A DNA stretch of 64,000 nt from Actinoallomurus soli (GTDB lineage Bacteria; Actinomycetota; Actinomycetes; Streptosporangiales; Streptosporangiaceae), in the NCBI RefSeq assembly GCF_024055715.1, contig NZ_JAMXMV010000013.1:186001-250000 (forward strand), in the 5' to 3' direction. The notes under the pieces were generated by a model. The model saw nothing but the letters and a program-made list of their open reading frames with translations. It made no database searches and was not told the DNA's origin. The position numbers were made by a program, and so were the translations under genes. Of this stretch, positions 27,081-35,439 are shown piece after piece; the first letter of the stretch is position 1, and each line of letters begins with the position of its first letter.

Positions 27081-27087
27081 CGCGACC

Positions 27088-27819
27088 ATGCGATTCACCT
27101 CCGAGCGGCGCCTCGACGACGGCGTCCTCGAACGCGAATTCGCCCTCGGCGAGATCCCCGGCATCCTGTGGACACCCGTGTCCGCATCCGAACCGGCGCC
27201 GCTGATCCTGATCGGCCACCCCGGCGGACTGCACAAGATGCGCCCCCGGCTGGTGGCCCGGGCCCGGCACTCGGCGGAGTACGGCTTCGCCGCTGCCACG
27301 ATCGAGCTCCCCGGAAGCGGGGACCGGCCCCGCTCGGCCGCCGCCGAGCAGGCCCGCGCCGACCTGCGCCGGGCGCTGCAGGCCGGCGAGCCGGTCGACG
27401 AGGAGATCGTCGACCGGCTCATCCTTCCGCTGGTCGACACGGCGGTCCCGGAATGGCAGGCCACCCTCGACGCCCTCCTTCCGCTGCCCGAGATCGGCGG
27501 GCCGGTCGGGTACTCAGGAGGAGTGATCGCCATCGGCGTCCGGCTGGCGGTGGTCGAGCCGCGCATCTCGGCCGCCGTTCTGTTCGCCGGGAGTTTCGTG
27601 CCTCGCACTCTGTTCGACGAGGCCCGGCAGGTCACCATTCCGCTGCATGTCCTGCTGCAGTGGGACGACGAAGGCAACGACCGGCAGGCGGCCCTGGACC
27701 TGTTCGACGCCTTCGGCACCAAGGAGAAGACGCTCCACGCCAACATGGGCGGGCACACCGGCGTCCCGCAGTTCGAGGGGGACGCCGCGATCCGGTTCTT
27801 CACCCGGCATCTGAGCTGA
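27088..27819 (+). CDS. Alpha/beta hydrolase with attenuator leader, possible antibiotic esterase
   Basis: A 243-aa alpha/beta hydrolase: strand LILIGHPGGLHK (oxyanion turn), AATIELPGSGDRP, a nucleophile region GPVGYSGGVIAIGVRLA (G-Y-S-G-G elbow), IPLHVLLQWDDEGND with the acid, and a C-terminal His in MGGHTGVPQFEGD. The fold resembles small dienelactone-hydrolase-like esterases. The control region (leader peptide, hairpins, AT tract) is like that of ribosome-targeting-antibiotic resistance genes, so an antibiotic-inactivating role is a reasonable hypothesis, not a demonstrated one. The start is ATG 27088. Confidence 0.8.
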   Translation: MRFTSERRLDDGVLEREFALGEIPGILWTPVSASEPAPLILIGHPGGLHKMRPRLVARARHSAEYGFAAATIELPGSGDRPRSAAAEQARADLRRALQAGEPVDEEIVDRLILPLVDTAVPEWQATLDALLPLPEIGGPVGYSGGVIAIGVRLAVVEPRISAAVLFAGSFVPRTLFDEARQVTIPLHVLLQWDDEGNDRQAALDLFDAFGTKEKTLHANMGGHTGVPQFEGDAAIRFFTRHLS

Positions 27820-28067
27820 CCGCCGACCACCCCCGCCGTCAGGCCGACGGCAGACGGTGGGCGTTGGCGATCAGGACGCCGCTCATCGAGGACAGGTCCC
27901 GCCCCTCCCCGATGACGGTGGCCGGCAGATGCACAACCGCCCCGATCGCGGCAGTACCGGCCATCAGCGGTACCGTCGCGGTCGGGCCCTCCGCTCGGGC
28001 CGATGCGTTCAGGTGAGAAGCAGCCGCACGTAACGCCCCATGCTGGAGCGCCACTCCTGAAAAGGCG

Positions 28068-28229
28068 CTATGCGACCCGCAGCAGTTCTGCAGTCAGCGG
28101 GTTGAGCTCGACCGGCTCGTCCTCGCCGACGAGAACCGTCCCGCCGATGGTGACCATGTGGTCGCCGATTCCGCAGCTTGGTTCGAAGGCGAAGGACATT
28201 CCGGGCTCAAGGATCATGTCGGCCAACGT
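28068..28229 (-). pseudogene. M24-family peptidase, C-terminal remnant
   Basis: The last 53 codons read TLADMILEPGMSFAFEPSCGIGDHMVTIGGTVLVGEDEPVELNPLTAELLRVA, the EPG-x-x-FA-x-EP ... GG-T-V-V-x-E end of Xaa-Pro-peptidase-like M24 enzymes. Upstream the frame turns into the antisense of an ABC-permease relic, so the first approximately 300 residues are missing. Confidence 0.6.
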
Positions 28230-28256
28230 TGCAGGCCGTGGGGCGGCTGGACCCAA

Positions 28257-28805
28257 TCGATACCCCGCCGGCGATGGCTGCTGACGAAGATCGGCGGGGC
28301 ACTGTGGGCGGCCGCCGTGTGGGGCTCGGTCGTTGCCGCCTCGGTGACCTGGTGGTCGCGAACCGAGAACGCGCTCAACCACCACCGGTTCGACCCGTTC
28401 GAGTTCGACGTGCAAGGCGTGGTCCCGGTCGCCTACGCAGTGTTCGCGGTGGCGCTGGGCATCGCGGCCGGAGCCGTAACCTGCCGCTGTCACGCCTGCA
28501 CGGGGGGCTGCTCAGCGGCTCCTGGCAGTTCGGTGGACAGGTCCTCGATCCCACCCATCACGCCGTCGGCCACGTGATCGGCGGAAACGACTGGAACATC
28601 CAGCAGGCGATCCCGGCCGACTGCGTCTTGAACGACCCCGACAGGGTGCGACAGTGCCTGTCCGCCGACGGATACCGCTTGGTCGTGCACTACCAGCCGG
28701 CATCCGGATACCGGACCTTCCAGTTCATCGAAGCGGGACTCTTCCCCCCGTCGCAGCCGTCCTCGTCCTGATCGCCTACCAAGTCATCACCAGGCGAGCC
28801 GCCTG
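28257..28805 (+). pseudogene. ABC-type transporter permease, broken 3' region
   Basis: Three frames together give a recognisable permease end: RRRWLLTKIGGALWAAAVWGSVVAASVTWWSRTENALNHHRFDPFEFDVQGVVPVAYAVFAVALGIAAGAV, then after an internal loss CLSADGYRLVVHYQPASGYRTFQFIEAGLF, then a shifted frame PPVAAVLVLIAYQVITRRAA and stop. Intact relatives are about 300-aa ABC-2-like membrane proteins. The 5' part and one or more segments are deleted. It abuts the M24 relic, marking a deletion scar. Confidence 0.6.
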
Positions 28806-28883
28806 AGACATCTCACCATGTCGGTGCCCGCGCACCGGATACCCGCCCGCATGGTCTATCCCGGCCGCGCCTGGTTCGGACCG

Positions 28884-29384
28884 TCACATGATCGGCTGGT
28901 TGGCGTCCAGCTGATCGGCGCGCTCACCGCAGCGCGCTTCGATGCGGTCGACGACTCGCCGACTCCACACGTGAATGGCCGCGGCCTGATCGGGCGTGAG
29001 TGCCTCGAAGAAGTACCGCCGGATGTTGTCCGCGTGCCCCAGGATGGCGTTCTCCACAGCGCTGCGGCCCTTGGCGGTCAGCCCGACCCCGACCCGACGG
29101 CCGGACCGGTCCTCGGTCCGATCCACGAGTTCGCGGTTCTCCATCCGCGTCAGCTGGTGCGCCACGCGGCTTTTATCCCAGGCGAGTGACTCGGCGAGCT
29201 CGCTTACGCGCAGCCGGCCCTCGGCCGCGCGGTGAAGCGTTACGAGCACGCTGAACTCGGCCTTGGAGATGCCGTAGTCGCGCTGCAGATCACGGTCCAG
29301 CTCACGGGCCAGGAGACGCTGCGCCTGCATCCAGCTGTTCCAAAGCTCCCACTGCTCGGGTTCCAGGGTGCGGGGCTTCGCCAT
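28884..29384 (-). CDS. MarR-family regulator
   Basis: A 166-aa MarR protein: LWNSWMQAQRLLARELDRDLQRDYGISKAEFSVLVTLHRAAEGRLRVSELAESLAWDKSRVAHQLTRMENRELVDRTEDRSGRRVGVGLTAKG contains the full winged HTH and DRSGRR wing. The C-terminal helix completes the dimer. It is divergent from the FAD oxidoreductase at 29527, with two matching palindromic sites between the genes. It is most likely an autoregulated repressor of that enzyme. Confidence 0.9.
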   Translation of the reverse strand: MAKPRTLEPEQWELWNSWMQAQRLLARELDRDLQRDYGISKAEFSVLVTLHRAAEGRLRVSELAESLAWDKSRVAHQLTRMENRELVDRTEDRSGRRVGVGLTAKGRSAVENAILGHADNIRRYFFEALTPDQAAAIHVWSRRVVDRIEARCGERADQLDANQPIM

Positions 29385-29401
29385 GCCACGATCATAACCC
29401 G

Positions 29402-29447
29402 AAGTTGACTCGACAACTTGGCCATGCCTAGAGTTGTCGCGTCAACT
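29402..29447. promoter_or_regulatory. Two MarR operator sites
   Basis: Site 1 (29402-29419) is AAGTTG-ACTCGA-CAACTT; site 2 (29432-29447) is AGTTG-TCGCGT-CAACT. They share AGTTG-W-C-N-CG-W-CAACT and are 29 bp apart centre to centre, in the 142-bp divergent intergenic region. Site 1 is just upstream of the marR start codon. Confidence 0.75.
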
Positions 29448-29526
29448 TCTGGCGTGTCCTGCGCGGCCTCTCGGCATCATGCGCCGCACATCCTGCCCAA
29501 TGACGGCGATGCACTGAGGAGCGGGA

Positions 29527-30624
29527 ATGAATCACACAGTGGCGGTCATCGGCGGAGGGTATGGGGGGTCACTGGTCGCCAAGGAGCTGGACTCCGAGGC
29601 GGACGTCACGCTCATCGATCCCCGGGAGGCCTTCGTCAATGCGGCCGCGTCGCTGCGGGCACTGACGCGACCGGACTGGGCGCACAACGCGTTCTTCCCG
29701 TTCGCGACGCTGCTCCAACGAGGACGGGTGATCCGCGACAGAGCCGTCTCAGTGGACCCGAAGGGCGTCACCCTCGCTTCGGGTGAGCGAGTCGAGGCCG
29801 ATTATCTGGTCCTGGCCACCGGTTCCGGCTACACGTATCCGGCCAAACCGAACCACGCGTCGACGAGCATCGCCCAGCAACTGGACGATCTGCGCGAGAC
29901 CTACGGGGAGCTGGCCGGTACCGACCGCGTGCTGATCCTCGGCGCCGGCCCGGTCGGCCTGGAGCTCGCAGGGGAGATCAAGGACGTCTGGCCGGACAAG
30001 TATGTGGTCATCCTCGACAGGACCGATCAGTTGCTCCCCGGCTTCCTTCCCGAGGTGCGAGACGGGCTACGCCACCAGCTGGACGCGCTCGGCATCGATG
30101 TGCGGCTGGGCGCCGGTCTGACCGCGTTGCCGACCGTCGAGGCCGGTCGGGCCGGCCGCTTCGCGGTCACCACCCACAAGGGTGAGCAGATCGTGGCGGA
30201 CATCTGGTTCCAAGCCTTCGGGGTCGAGATCAACACCGGCTACCTGGCCGATGGATGCCTCTCGCCGCTGACCGAGCGGAAGACGGTCCCGGTCACCGGG
30301 CGACTGAACGTCCAGGGCTACGACCACATCTACGCGATCGGAGACATCGCCGCTCTCCCCGACCCCAAGATGGCCTCCTACGCGATGACACATGCCGACA
30401 TCGTGGTGAAGAACATCAGAGCGCAGCTGGCCGGCGACCGGCCGGACGCCGTTCACGCGCCGACACCCGAGCGAAGGATCCTGCTTCCGCTGGGAACGCG
30501 GGCGGGCATCGGCCAGCTCCCGACACCAGACGGCGTCGCCGCGGCCACGGCGGAGACTGTCTACCAACGCAAGGGCGCCGACCTGTTCACCGCACGGTTC
30601 GCCTCCCGGTTCGACCGCGCCTGA
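29527..30624 (+). CDS. FAD-dependent NAD(P)H oxidoreductase (NDH-2/AIF-like)
   Basis: A 365-aa pyridine-nucleotide-disulphide oxidoreductase-type flavoprotein. The N-terminal FAD site is VAVIGGGYGGSLVAKEL; the second Rossmann site for NAD(P)H is RVLILGAGPVGLELAGEI near residue 140; and HIYAIGDIAALPDPKMASYAMTHADIV (about 275-300) is the FAD-binding GD box. No CxxC redox pair is seen, so it is an NDH-2/AIF-type enzyme passing electrons to a quinone or other acceptor. It is divergent from the MarR gene, so quinone- or drug-induced expression is likely. Confidence 0.88.
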   Translation: MNHTVAVIGGGYGGSLVAKELDSEADVTLIDPREAFVNAAASLRALTRPDWAHNAFFPFATLLQRGRVIRDRAVSVDPKGVTLASGERVEADYLVLATGSGYTYPAKPNHASTSIAQQLDDLRETYGELAGTDRVLILGAGPVGLELAGEIKDVWPDKYVVILDRTDQLLPGFLPEVRDGLRHQLDALGIDVRLGAGLTALPTVEAGRAGRFAVTTHKGEQIVADIWFQAFGVEINTGYLADGCLSPLTERKTVPVTGRLNVQGYDHIYAIGDIAALPDPKMASYAMTHADIVVKNIRAQLAGDRPDAVHAPTPERRILLPLGTRAGIGQLPTPDGVAAATAETVYQRKGADLFTARFASRFDRA

Positions 30625-30637
30625 CCGGTCGATCGCC

Positions 30638-31168
30638 TCAGCCCGCGGCGCCGGTGTGTTGGAGGATGAGTTCGGCGATGCGGTGAGGCAGCCCGGGAGA
30701 GAAGAACCCGTGCCCCATGCCGGGGGTGGTCCGCAGCCGTGCCCCGGGGATCCTCGCGGCGACGGCCTCGCCGTGGGCCGGTGGGCGGAGCGGGTCCGCT
30801 GTGCCGTGGATGACGAGCGTCGGTGCCGTGATACCGGACAGGGGCACGAGCCGGTCCTCCGTCATCCGCCTGGCGGCCAGGTCATGGTTGGCGGCGGTGG
30901 CCTGGTCGGGGTCTCGTTCGTAGGAGAGCTCGACGTTGCGCCGCGCGGCGTCCTCGTCGAATGCGAGGACGCCGCCGTTCAGTATCCGCCACGTCTCCAG
31001 GGCCGCCGCGATGCGCTCTTCGGGTGCCGAGGGCGGTGACCCGGCGAGGCGGGCGAGGTGCGCCAGTACCGCCGGCGCCGGAGGCGGAAGGTCGTCAGGG
31101 TCGGGTGACCGTCCGGACATGGCGCGCACCCACGCGTCCCTGGCGTCGTGGCCCATCGGGCCGGTCAT
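30638..31168 (-). pseudogene. Alpha/beta hydrolase, N-terminally truncated
   Basis: A 176-aa frame carries only the cap and C-terminal part of an alpha/beta hydrolase: LTAIMTGPMGHDARDAWVRAM at the start corresponds to the strand after the nucleophile elbow in relatives, then ITAPTLVIHGTADPLRPPAHGEAVAARIPGARLRTTPGMGHGF supplies the Asp and His. The nucleophile Ser and oxyanion region are absent. It is a 5'-deleted gene next to an intact methyltransferase. Confidence 0.65.
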
Positions 31169-31210
31169 GATGGCGGTGAGGTCTCCGCGGGATGTCCCGT
31201 TCCGGCCCCA

Positions 31211-31876
31211 TCACCCCCGAGACGGGCGGACGGCGGTGCCGAGGATCAGCGGGGCCAGAGGGAAGGGAATGCCGGTCTCGCGAGGGCCGAGCCGGTCGAG
31301 TCGTTCGATCACCAAACCGGCGCGTTCGATCGTGGCGGCGGTGTCGCGTCCGAGGTGGCAGCCGCCGTTCAGTCGCGGCCACAGGACGGCGTCGAGGGCA
31401 TGTTGAACGTGCCGCCGGCCCGGAGTATCGGCCTGTACGTGTTCGAGGAACCGCAGTCGTCCGCCGGGCCGGAGCACCCTGAGGATCTCGGCCAGGGCGG
31501 CGTTCGGGGCGGGCACGGTGCACAGCACCAGGCAGGCCACGGCCGCGTCACAGGAGGCGTCGGCGGCCGGAAGCCGGTCGGCGGATCCGCCGGTGACCTG
31601 GATCGGCACGGGCGTCCGGGTGGCGGTCGCCTCGGACAGGCGCCGTAGGTACGGTTCGGGTTCCACGGCCAGCACGGCCTCGACCTGGTGCGGATAGTGG
31701 GCGAAGTTGGACCCGGTGCCCGCACCGATCTCGACGACCCGCCCGGACAGGCCGTCCAGCAGGGCGTGACGGTGCGGGCCCAGGCCCCGGTCCATCAGCG
31801 GGCAGACGCGGGCGTAGAAGCGAGCGAACAGCGGATGCCGGCATCGGGCGCTCGCGCCCCCCATCGTGGGTGTCAT
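31211..31876 (-). CDS. Class I SAM-dependent methyltransferase
   Basis: A 221-aa methyltransferase with motif I VVEIGAGTGSNFAHYP near residue 47, motif II VEPEPYLRRL, a DAAVACLVLCTVP strand (motif IV) and LRPGGRLRFLEHV (motif V/VI). The type resembles METTL7/UbiE-like enzymes; the acceptor is unknown. ATG start; the zinc alcohol dehydrogenase upstream on the same strand ends 25 bp before it, so an operon is possible. Confidence 0.85.
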   Translation of the reverse strand: MTPTMGGASARCRHPLFARFYARVCPLMDRGLGPHRHALLDGLSGRVVEIGAGTGSNFAHYPHQVEAVLAVEPEPYLRRLSEATATRTPVPIQVTGGSADRLPAADASCDAAVACLVLCTVPAPNAALAEILRVLRPGGRLRFLEHVQADTPGRRHVQHALDAVLWPRLNGGCHLGRDTAATIERAGLVIERLDRLGPRETGIPFPLAPLILGTAVRPSRG

Positions 31877-31901
31877 CCTTCCTCCCCGGTGACCGCCCGG
31901 G

Positions 31902-32915
31902 TCAGGGGCGCAGGAGGGTCTTGATGGCGCGGCGCTCGTCCATGGCCTTGTAGCCCTGGGCGGCCTCCTCCAGCGGGAGTTCGAGGTCGAAGACCCGACC
32001 CGGATTGATCTCGCGGTCCCAGATCAGCCGGATCAGCTCGGGCAGGAACCGGCGCACGGGCGCGGGGCCGCCGTGCAGGTGCACTCCGGAGAAGAACAGC
32101 TCCTCGCCGGGGAGCCGGACGTCGTGGCTGACACCGACGTAGCCCACATGCCCGCCCGGGCGGGTGGCGCGGATGGCCTGCATCATCGACTCCTGGGTGC
32201 CGACCGCCTCGATCACGCTGTGCGCGCCCAGTCCGCCGTTCAGCTCCTTGAGCTTGGCCACGCCCTCATCGCCGCGTTCGATGATCAGGTCGGTGGCGCC
32301 GAACTCGGTGGCGAGCTTCTGCCGGTCGGCGTGCCGGCTGAAGATGACGATCCGCTCGGCCCCCAGCTGCCGGGCGGCCAGCACCCCCAGCAGGCCGACC
32401 GCGCCGTCGCCGACGACCGCCACCGTCTTGCCCGGCCCGGCCTCGGCCGCCACGGCGGCGAACCAGCCGGTGCCCAGCACATCGGAGGCGGTCAGCAGCG
32501 AGGGGATCAGGTCCGCGTCGGGCATGCCGGGGGTGGCGACCAGGGTCCCGTCGGCCAGCGGGATGCGGGCCCTCTGCGCCTGGGTACCCCCGACCAGTTC
32601 GGCGTGCACACAGCGGGACTGATATCCGGCCCGGCAGATCTCGCAGGTGTTGTCGGAGGCGAAGAACGACCCGACCACGAAGTCACCGATCGTGATGTCC
32701 TCGACCTGGTCGCCGATCTGCTCGACCACGCCGACGTACTCATGGCCCATCGGCTGGTCGTGGAACTCATCGACGCCGCGGTAGGGCCACAGGTCCGACC
32801 CGCATACACACGCCGCCGCCACCTTGATGATCGCATCGGTCGGCTCGATGATCCTTGGGTTCTCGCGGTCCTGCACCCGTACGTCACCCGGACCGTGCAT
32901 CACCACACCACGCAT
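31902..32915 (-). CDS. Zinc-dependent alcohol dehydrogenase
   Basis: A 337-aa medium-chain dehydrogenase. The catalytic zinc ligands are in CVCGSDLWPYRG (Cys), GHEYVG (His-Glu); structural-zinc cysteines are in DNTCEICRAGYQSRC; the Rossmann motif VAVVGDGAVGLLGVL is near residue 170. The MRGVVMHGPGDVRVQD start is typical and follows AAGGAAGTGAAGG. It oxidises alcohols or reduces aldehydes with NAD(P); similar proteins are annotated glutathione-independent formaldehyde or threonine-type dehydrogenases. Confidence 0.88.
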   Translation of the reverse strand: MRGVVMHGPGDVRVQDRENPRIIEPTDAIIKVAAACVCGSDLWPYRGVDEFHDQPMGHEYVGVVEQIGDQVEDITIGDFVVGSFFASDNTCEICRAGYQSRCVHAELVGGTQAQRARIPLADGTLVATPGMPDADLIPSLLTASDVLGTGWFAAVAAEAGPGKTVAVVGDGAVGLLGVLAARQLGAERIVIFSRHADRQKLATEFGATDLIIERGDEGVAKLKELNGGLGAHSVIEAVGTQESMMQAIRATRPGGHVGYVGVSHDVRLPGEELFFSGVHLHGGPAPVRRFLPELIRLIWDREINPGRVFDLELPLEEAAQGYKAMDERRAIKTLLRP

Positions 32916-33108
32916 TGCCTTCACTTCCTTGGACTCGTGTGTCGACGTACTGCGATCACATGCCGGGGTCGGTGTCGCGTCACACCGGCGGCGGTCCGCG
33001 TACGGCCTCGGCCGCACGCGGACGCCGACTCGGCGGGCCCACGTCCCGCTCGCAGTGGTCATGGCCTCTGAGTGGCCACTACCCATCAAAGACGCTGGTC
33101 AGCAGAGG

Positions 33109-33148
33109 AAGAAGGCACTGCCGGAAGGTGTACTGGCAGGGCACCCCT
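33109..33148 (+). repeat. 40-bp dispersed repeat, copy 1 (KKALPEGVLAGHP)
   Basis: The copy starts AAGAAGGCACTGCCG and ends CAGGGCACCCCT. It matches 43430-43469 (opposite strand) at 36 of 40 bases. In one frame from an ATG at 33061 it reads PLPIKDAGQQRKKALPEGVLAGHP, which aligns without gaps with the other copy's PLTIEGSDPDAKKALPKGVLTGHP. See findings. Confidence 0.65.
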
Positions 33149-33317
33149 CCCGCGCGGACGCGGGCACGACCGAGCCGGGTCCCGCCAGCCGATCCCGGGG
33201 GCGAGAGAAGGTCGGTCGGCCCGCGAGGAGGATCGGACCGGATTTCGGCGGTAGCCGGCCTCGAGGAACAGGGACGGGGAGCCGGGTGAGGAAGTGGGAG
33301 GGGCGCCCGCTGAAGGT

Positions 33318-33534
33318 CGGCCGAAACCGTCCGGTACCGCCTGACCAGCTCGGCCCGCCACGCATGCCGCGGCCTCATCGTCGGTCTCGGGCACGAACGA
33401 CGCGATCACCTCGACCGCAGCCGTCGGCTTCTCAGGCGGCACCACCCGCTCGATCTCGTTCCACACCTCCGCCGGCGATATCAGCCGGTCGTCGGTCGCC
33501 TACCCCGGTGGCCAGGGCGTACTGGATCGCCGCG
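33318..33534 (-). pseudogene. Tn3-family transposase relic
   Basis: One frame reads LISPAEVWNEIERVVPPEKPTAAVEVIASFVPETDDEAAA and a second continues AWRAELVRRYRTVSADLQ. Together they resemble an internal region of DUF4158-type Tn3 TnpA, where the two parts are contiguous (EIE-x-VVP ... EAAWRAELVARYATV). A frameshift sits near 33370. Only about 70 residues of a roughly 1000-aa protein remain. Confidence 0.55.
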
Positions 33535-33535
33535 C

Positions 33536-34555
33536 TCAGATCAGCGCCGCGACGGCGGTGTCCACGTCGGCTTCCGTCGTGTAGAGGTGGAAGGCGAGCC
33601 GGGCCGCGCCGTTGCGGACGGATGCGCGAATGCCGGCCGCCGCGAGCCGCTCGGCCGCGCCCGGGCGGGTGACGCTGACGATCGCACTGTCGCCGGGCGG
33701 TAGGCCGAGGCCGGTCCGGAACCGGTTGGCCAGCCGTACGTCATGGTCGTGGATCGGACCGATGCCGATCTCCAGGAGCAGCTCCAGCGTGGGGGCGGCC
33801 GCGACATAGGAGAACCAGGGGACGGCGATGTCGAATCGCCGGGCGTCCTTCGCCAGCCGCAGCGGCGGGCCGTACGAGGCGTCGCCGTCACCGGCGTACC
33901 AGTTGGCGGCGATCGGCCGGATGCGGTCGCGTACCGCCGGGCTGACGTAGCAGAAGGCGGTGCCGCGCGGGCACATCAGCCACTTGTACGCCGAGACGGC
34001 GAGGACGTCGAAGGGCGTCGCGTCGACCGGCGTCCAGCCGACCGCCTGAGTGGCGTCGGCGATGATAAGCGCGCCGTGCGCCCGCGCCGCCGCGACGACC
34101 TCGTCCACGGCGGCGACCTCACCCGTCGCGGACTGGACCAGGCTGAAGGCGACGGCGTCCGTACGCTCATCGATCGCTGCGGGCAGGTCCGCGGGCGGCA
34201 CCGTGCGCACGTCGAGATCCTGCACGAGCCACGGGAACAGGTTCGACGTCTGCTCGATGTCAGGGACGACGACGCGCGAGCCGGGTGGCAGTGAGGCCGC
34301 GACCGGGGCGAGCACCTGCGCGGCGGAGGCGCCGACGGCCACGTCGTCGGCCGGGACGCCGACCAGACGCGCGAACGCGCCGCGCGCGCGATCGGTGGAC
34401 CGATCCCACTTGTCCCAGCCGTTGACCCCGCGACGCCACTCGGCCAGCGCGCTCTGCAGCGCCTCGAACGCCGGTGTCGGCGGGATGCCGTAGCTCGCGG
34501 TGTTCAGCCATCCCGGCTCCGGGTCCCACAGGCGTACCGCCTCGTCAAGATTCAT
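33536..34555 (-). CDS. PLP-dependent aminotransferase class V-fold enzyme
   Basis: A 339-aa fold-type I PLP enzyme of the cysteine-desulfurase/isopenicillin-epimerase-like group. WLNTASYGIPP opens the domain; VAVGASAAQVLAPVAASL is the PLP phosphate-binding loop; VDEVVAAARAHGALIIADATQAVGWTP has the cofactor Asp; VSAYKWLMCPRGTAFCYV has the Schiff-base Lys near residue 200. Start chosen at ATG 34555 (MNLDEAVRLWDPEPGWLN), 28 codons inside the longest frame. The substrate is unknown. Confidence 0.88.
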   Translation of the reverse strand: MNLDEAVRLWDPEPGWLNTASYGIPPTPAFEALQSALAEWRRGVNGWDKWDRSTDRARGAFARLVGVPADDVAVGASAAQVLAPVAASLPPGSRVVVPDIEQTSNLFPWLVQDLDVRTVPPADLPAAIDERTDAVAFSLVQSATGEVAAVDEVVAAARAHGALIIADATQAVGWTPVDATPFDVLAVSAYKWLMCPRGTAFCYVSPAVRDRIRPIAANWYAGDGDASYGPPLRLAKDARRFDIAVPWFSYVAAAPTLELLLEIGIGPIHDHDVRLANRFRTGLGLPPGDSAIVSVTRPGAAERLAAAGIRASVRNGAARLAFHLYTTEADVDTAVAALI

Positions 34556-34635
34556 CCTGGTGAGCCTAGGGGGTCGGGCGGTGCCGCCCGCGTCCGAGTA
34601 CGGACCGACCGCACTCGGACGCGAAACCGGGTGGC

Positions 34636-35343
34636 TCACCAGGGAAGAGGGCCCTCGATGTCGAAGTAGCCGCCGGTCGGGCCGTCGGGGCCCACCTGTG
34701 CCATGCGCACGATGATCTCGGCGCCCTCCTCGACGGTCTGGATGCCCGTGTGAGCGTTCAGGTCGGTGGCGGTGTAACCGGGCTCGACCGCGTTGATCCG
34801 CATCTGCGGGAACGCCTTGGCGTACTGCACGGTGACCATGTTGACCGCGGTCTTCGAGGCCGGGTAGGCGATCCCCGGGTAGGCGTACACCGGGGTGCCC
34901 TCGGCCGTCGCCCTGGCGAGAGAGGCCAGGCCGCTGCTGACGTTGACCACGACCGGTGCCGCGGACCGCTGCAGCAGCGGCAGGAAGGCGTGGGTGACGC
35001 GTACGAGACCGAAGAGATTCGTCTCGAACATCTCCCGCATCAGGTCCGCGGTCGTCTCGGCGGCGCCGACCACTCCCCCGTCCGGCGTCCGCCCTTCGAT
35101 GCCGGCATTGTTGACCAGCACGTCCAGGCCGCCGTCCGCCTCGATCGTCTTGGCCGCCGCGGCGACGGACGCGTCGTCGGTGACGTCGAGGAGGACCATC
35201 CGCGCGCCCAGGCGCTCGGCGGCCCGGCGGCCGCGTTCGGCGTCCCGGCTGCCGATGTAGACGGTGTGACCCGCGGCGATGAGCCGACGGGCGGTCTCGA
35301 AACCGAGGCCCTTGTTCGCCCCGGTGATCAGTGTTGTCGTCAT
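34636..35343 (-). CDS. SDR-family oxidoreductase (carbonyl-reductase type)
   Basis: A 235-aa SDR: TGANKGLG at residues 7-14, LVNNAGIEGRTPDG near 82, VVNVSSGLASL with the active Ser, YPASK Tyr/Lys near 163-167, and the tail FDIEGPLPW. It belongs to the group with GANKGLG that is usually paired with MmyB-type XRE regulators; here such a regulator is divergent 97 bp away. A decayed copy of the same pair is at 58344-58990. Confidence 0.9.
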   Translation of the reverse strand: MTTTLITGANKGLGFETARRLIAAGHTVYIGSRDAERGRRAAERLGARMVLLDVTDDASVAAAAKTIEADGGLDVLVNNAGIEGRTPDGGVVGAAETTADLMREMFETNLFGLVRVTHAFLPLLQRSAAPVVVNVSSGLASLARATAEGTPVYAYPGIAYPASKTAVNMVTVQYAKAFPQMRINAVEPGYTATDLNAHTGIQTVEEGAEIIVRMAQVGPDGPTGGYFDIEGPLPW

Positions 35344-35388
35344 GGCTCCAGGTTGCCGCCGCGGGACGGCGGCACCCAGTCGTCCCGT

Positions 35389-35415
35389 CTTCCTGGGACT
35401 ACGGGTACCAGGAAG
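35389..35415. promoter_or_regulatory. Operator-like inverted repeat between SDR and XRE genes
   Basis: CTTCCTGG-N11-CCAGGAAG is a perfect 8-bp-arm repeat in the 96-bp divergent region, placed to serve both promoters. It is the likely binding site of the XRE regulator. Confidence 0.6.
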
Positions 35416-35439
35416 TTCGCCGGCCCGCCGTGCAGACTG

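Noticed and set aside
27839-28054. 71-codon minus-strand ORF ending ATVIGEGRDLSSMSGVLIANAHRLPSA
   Set aside because: Parts look protein-like but no family is recognisable and it lies between two relics; insufficient to call.
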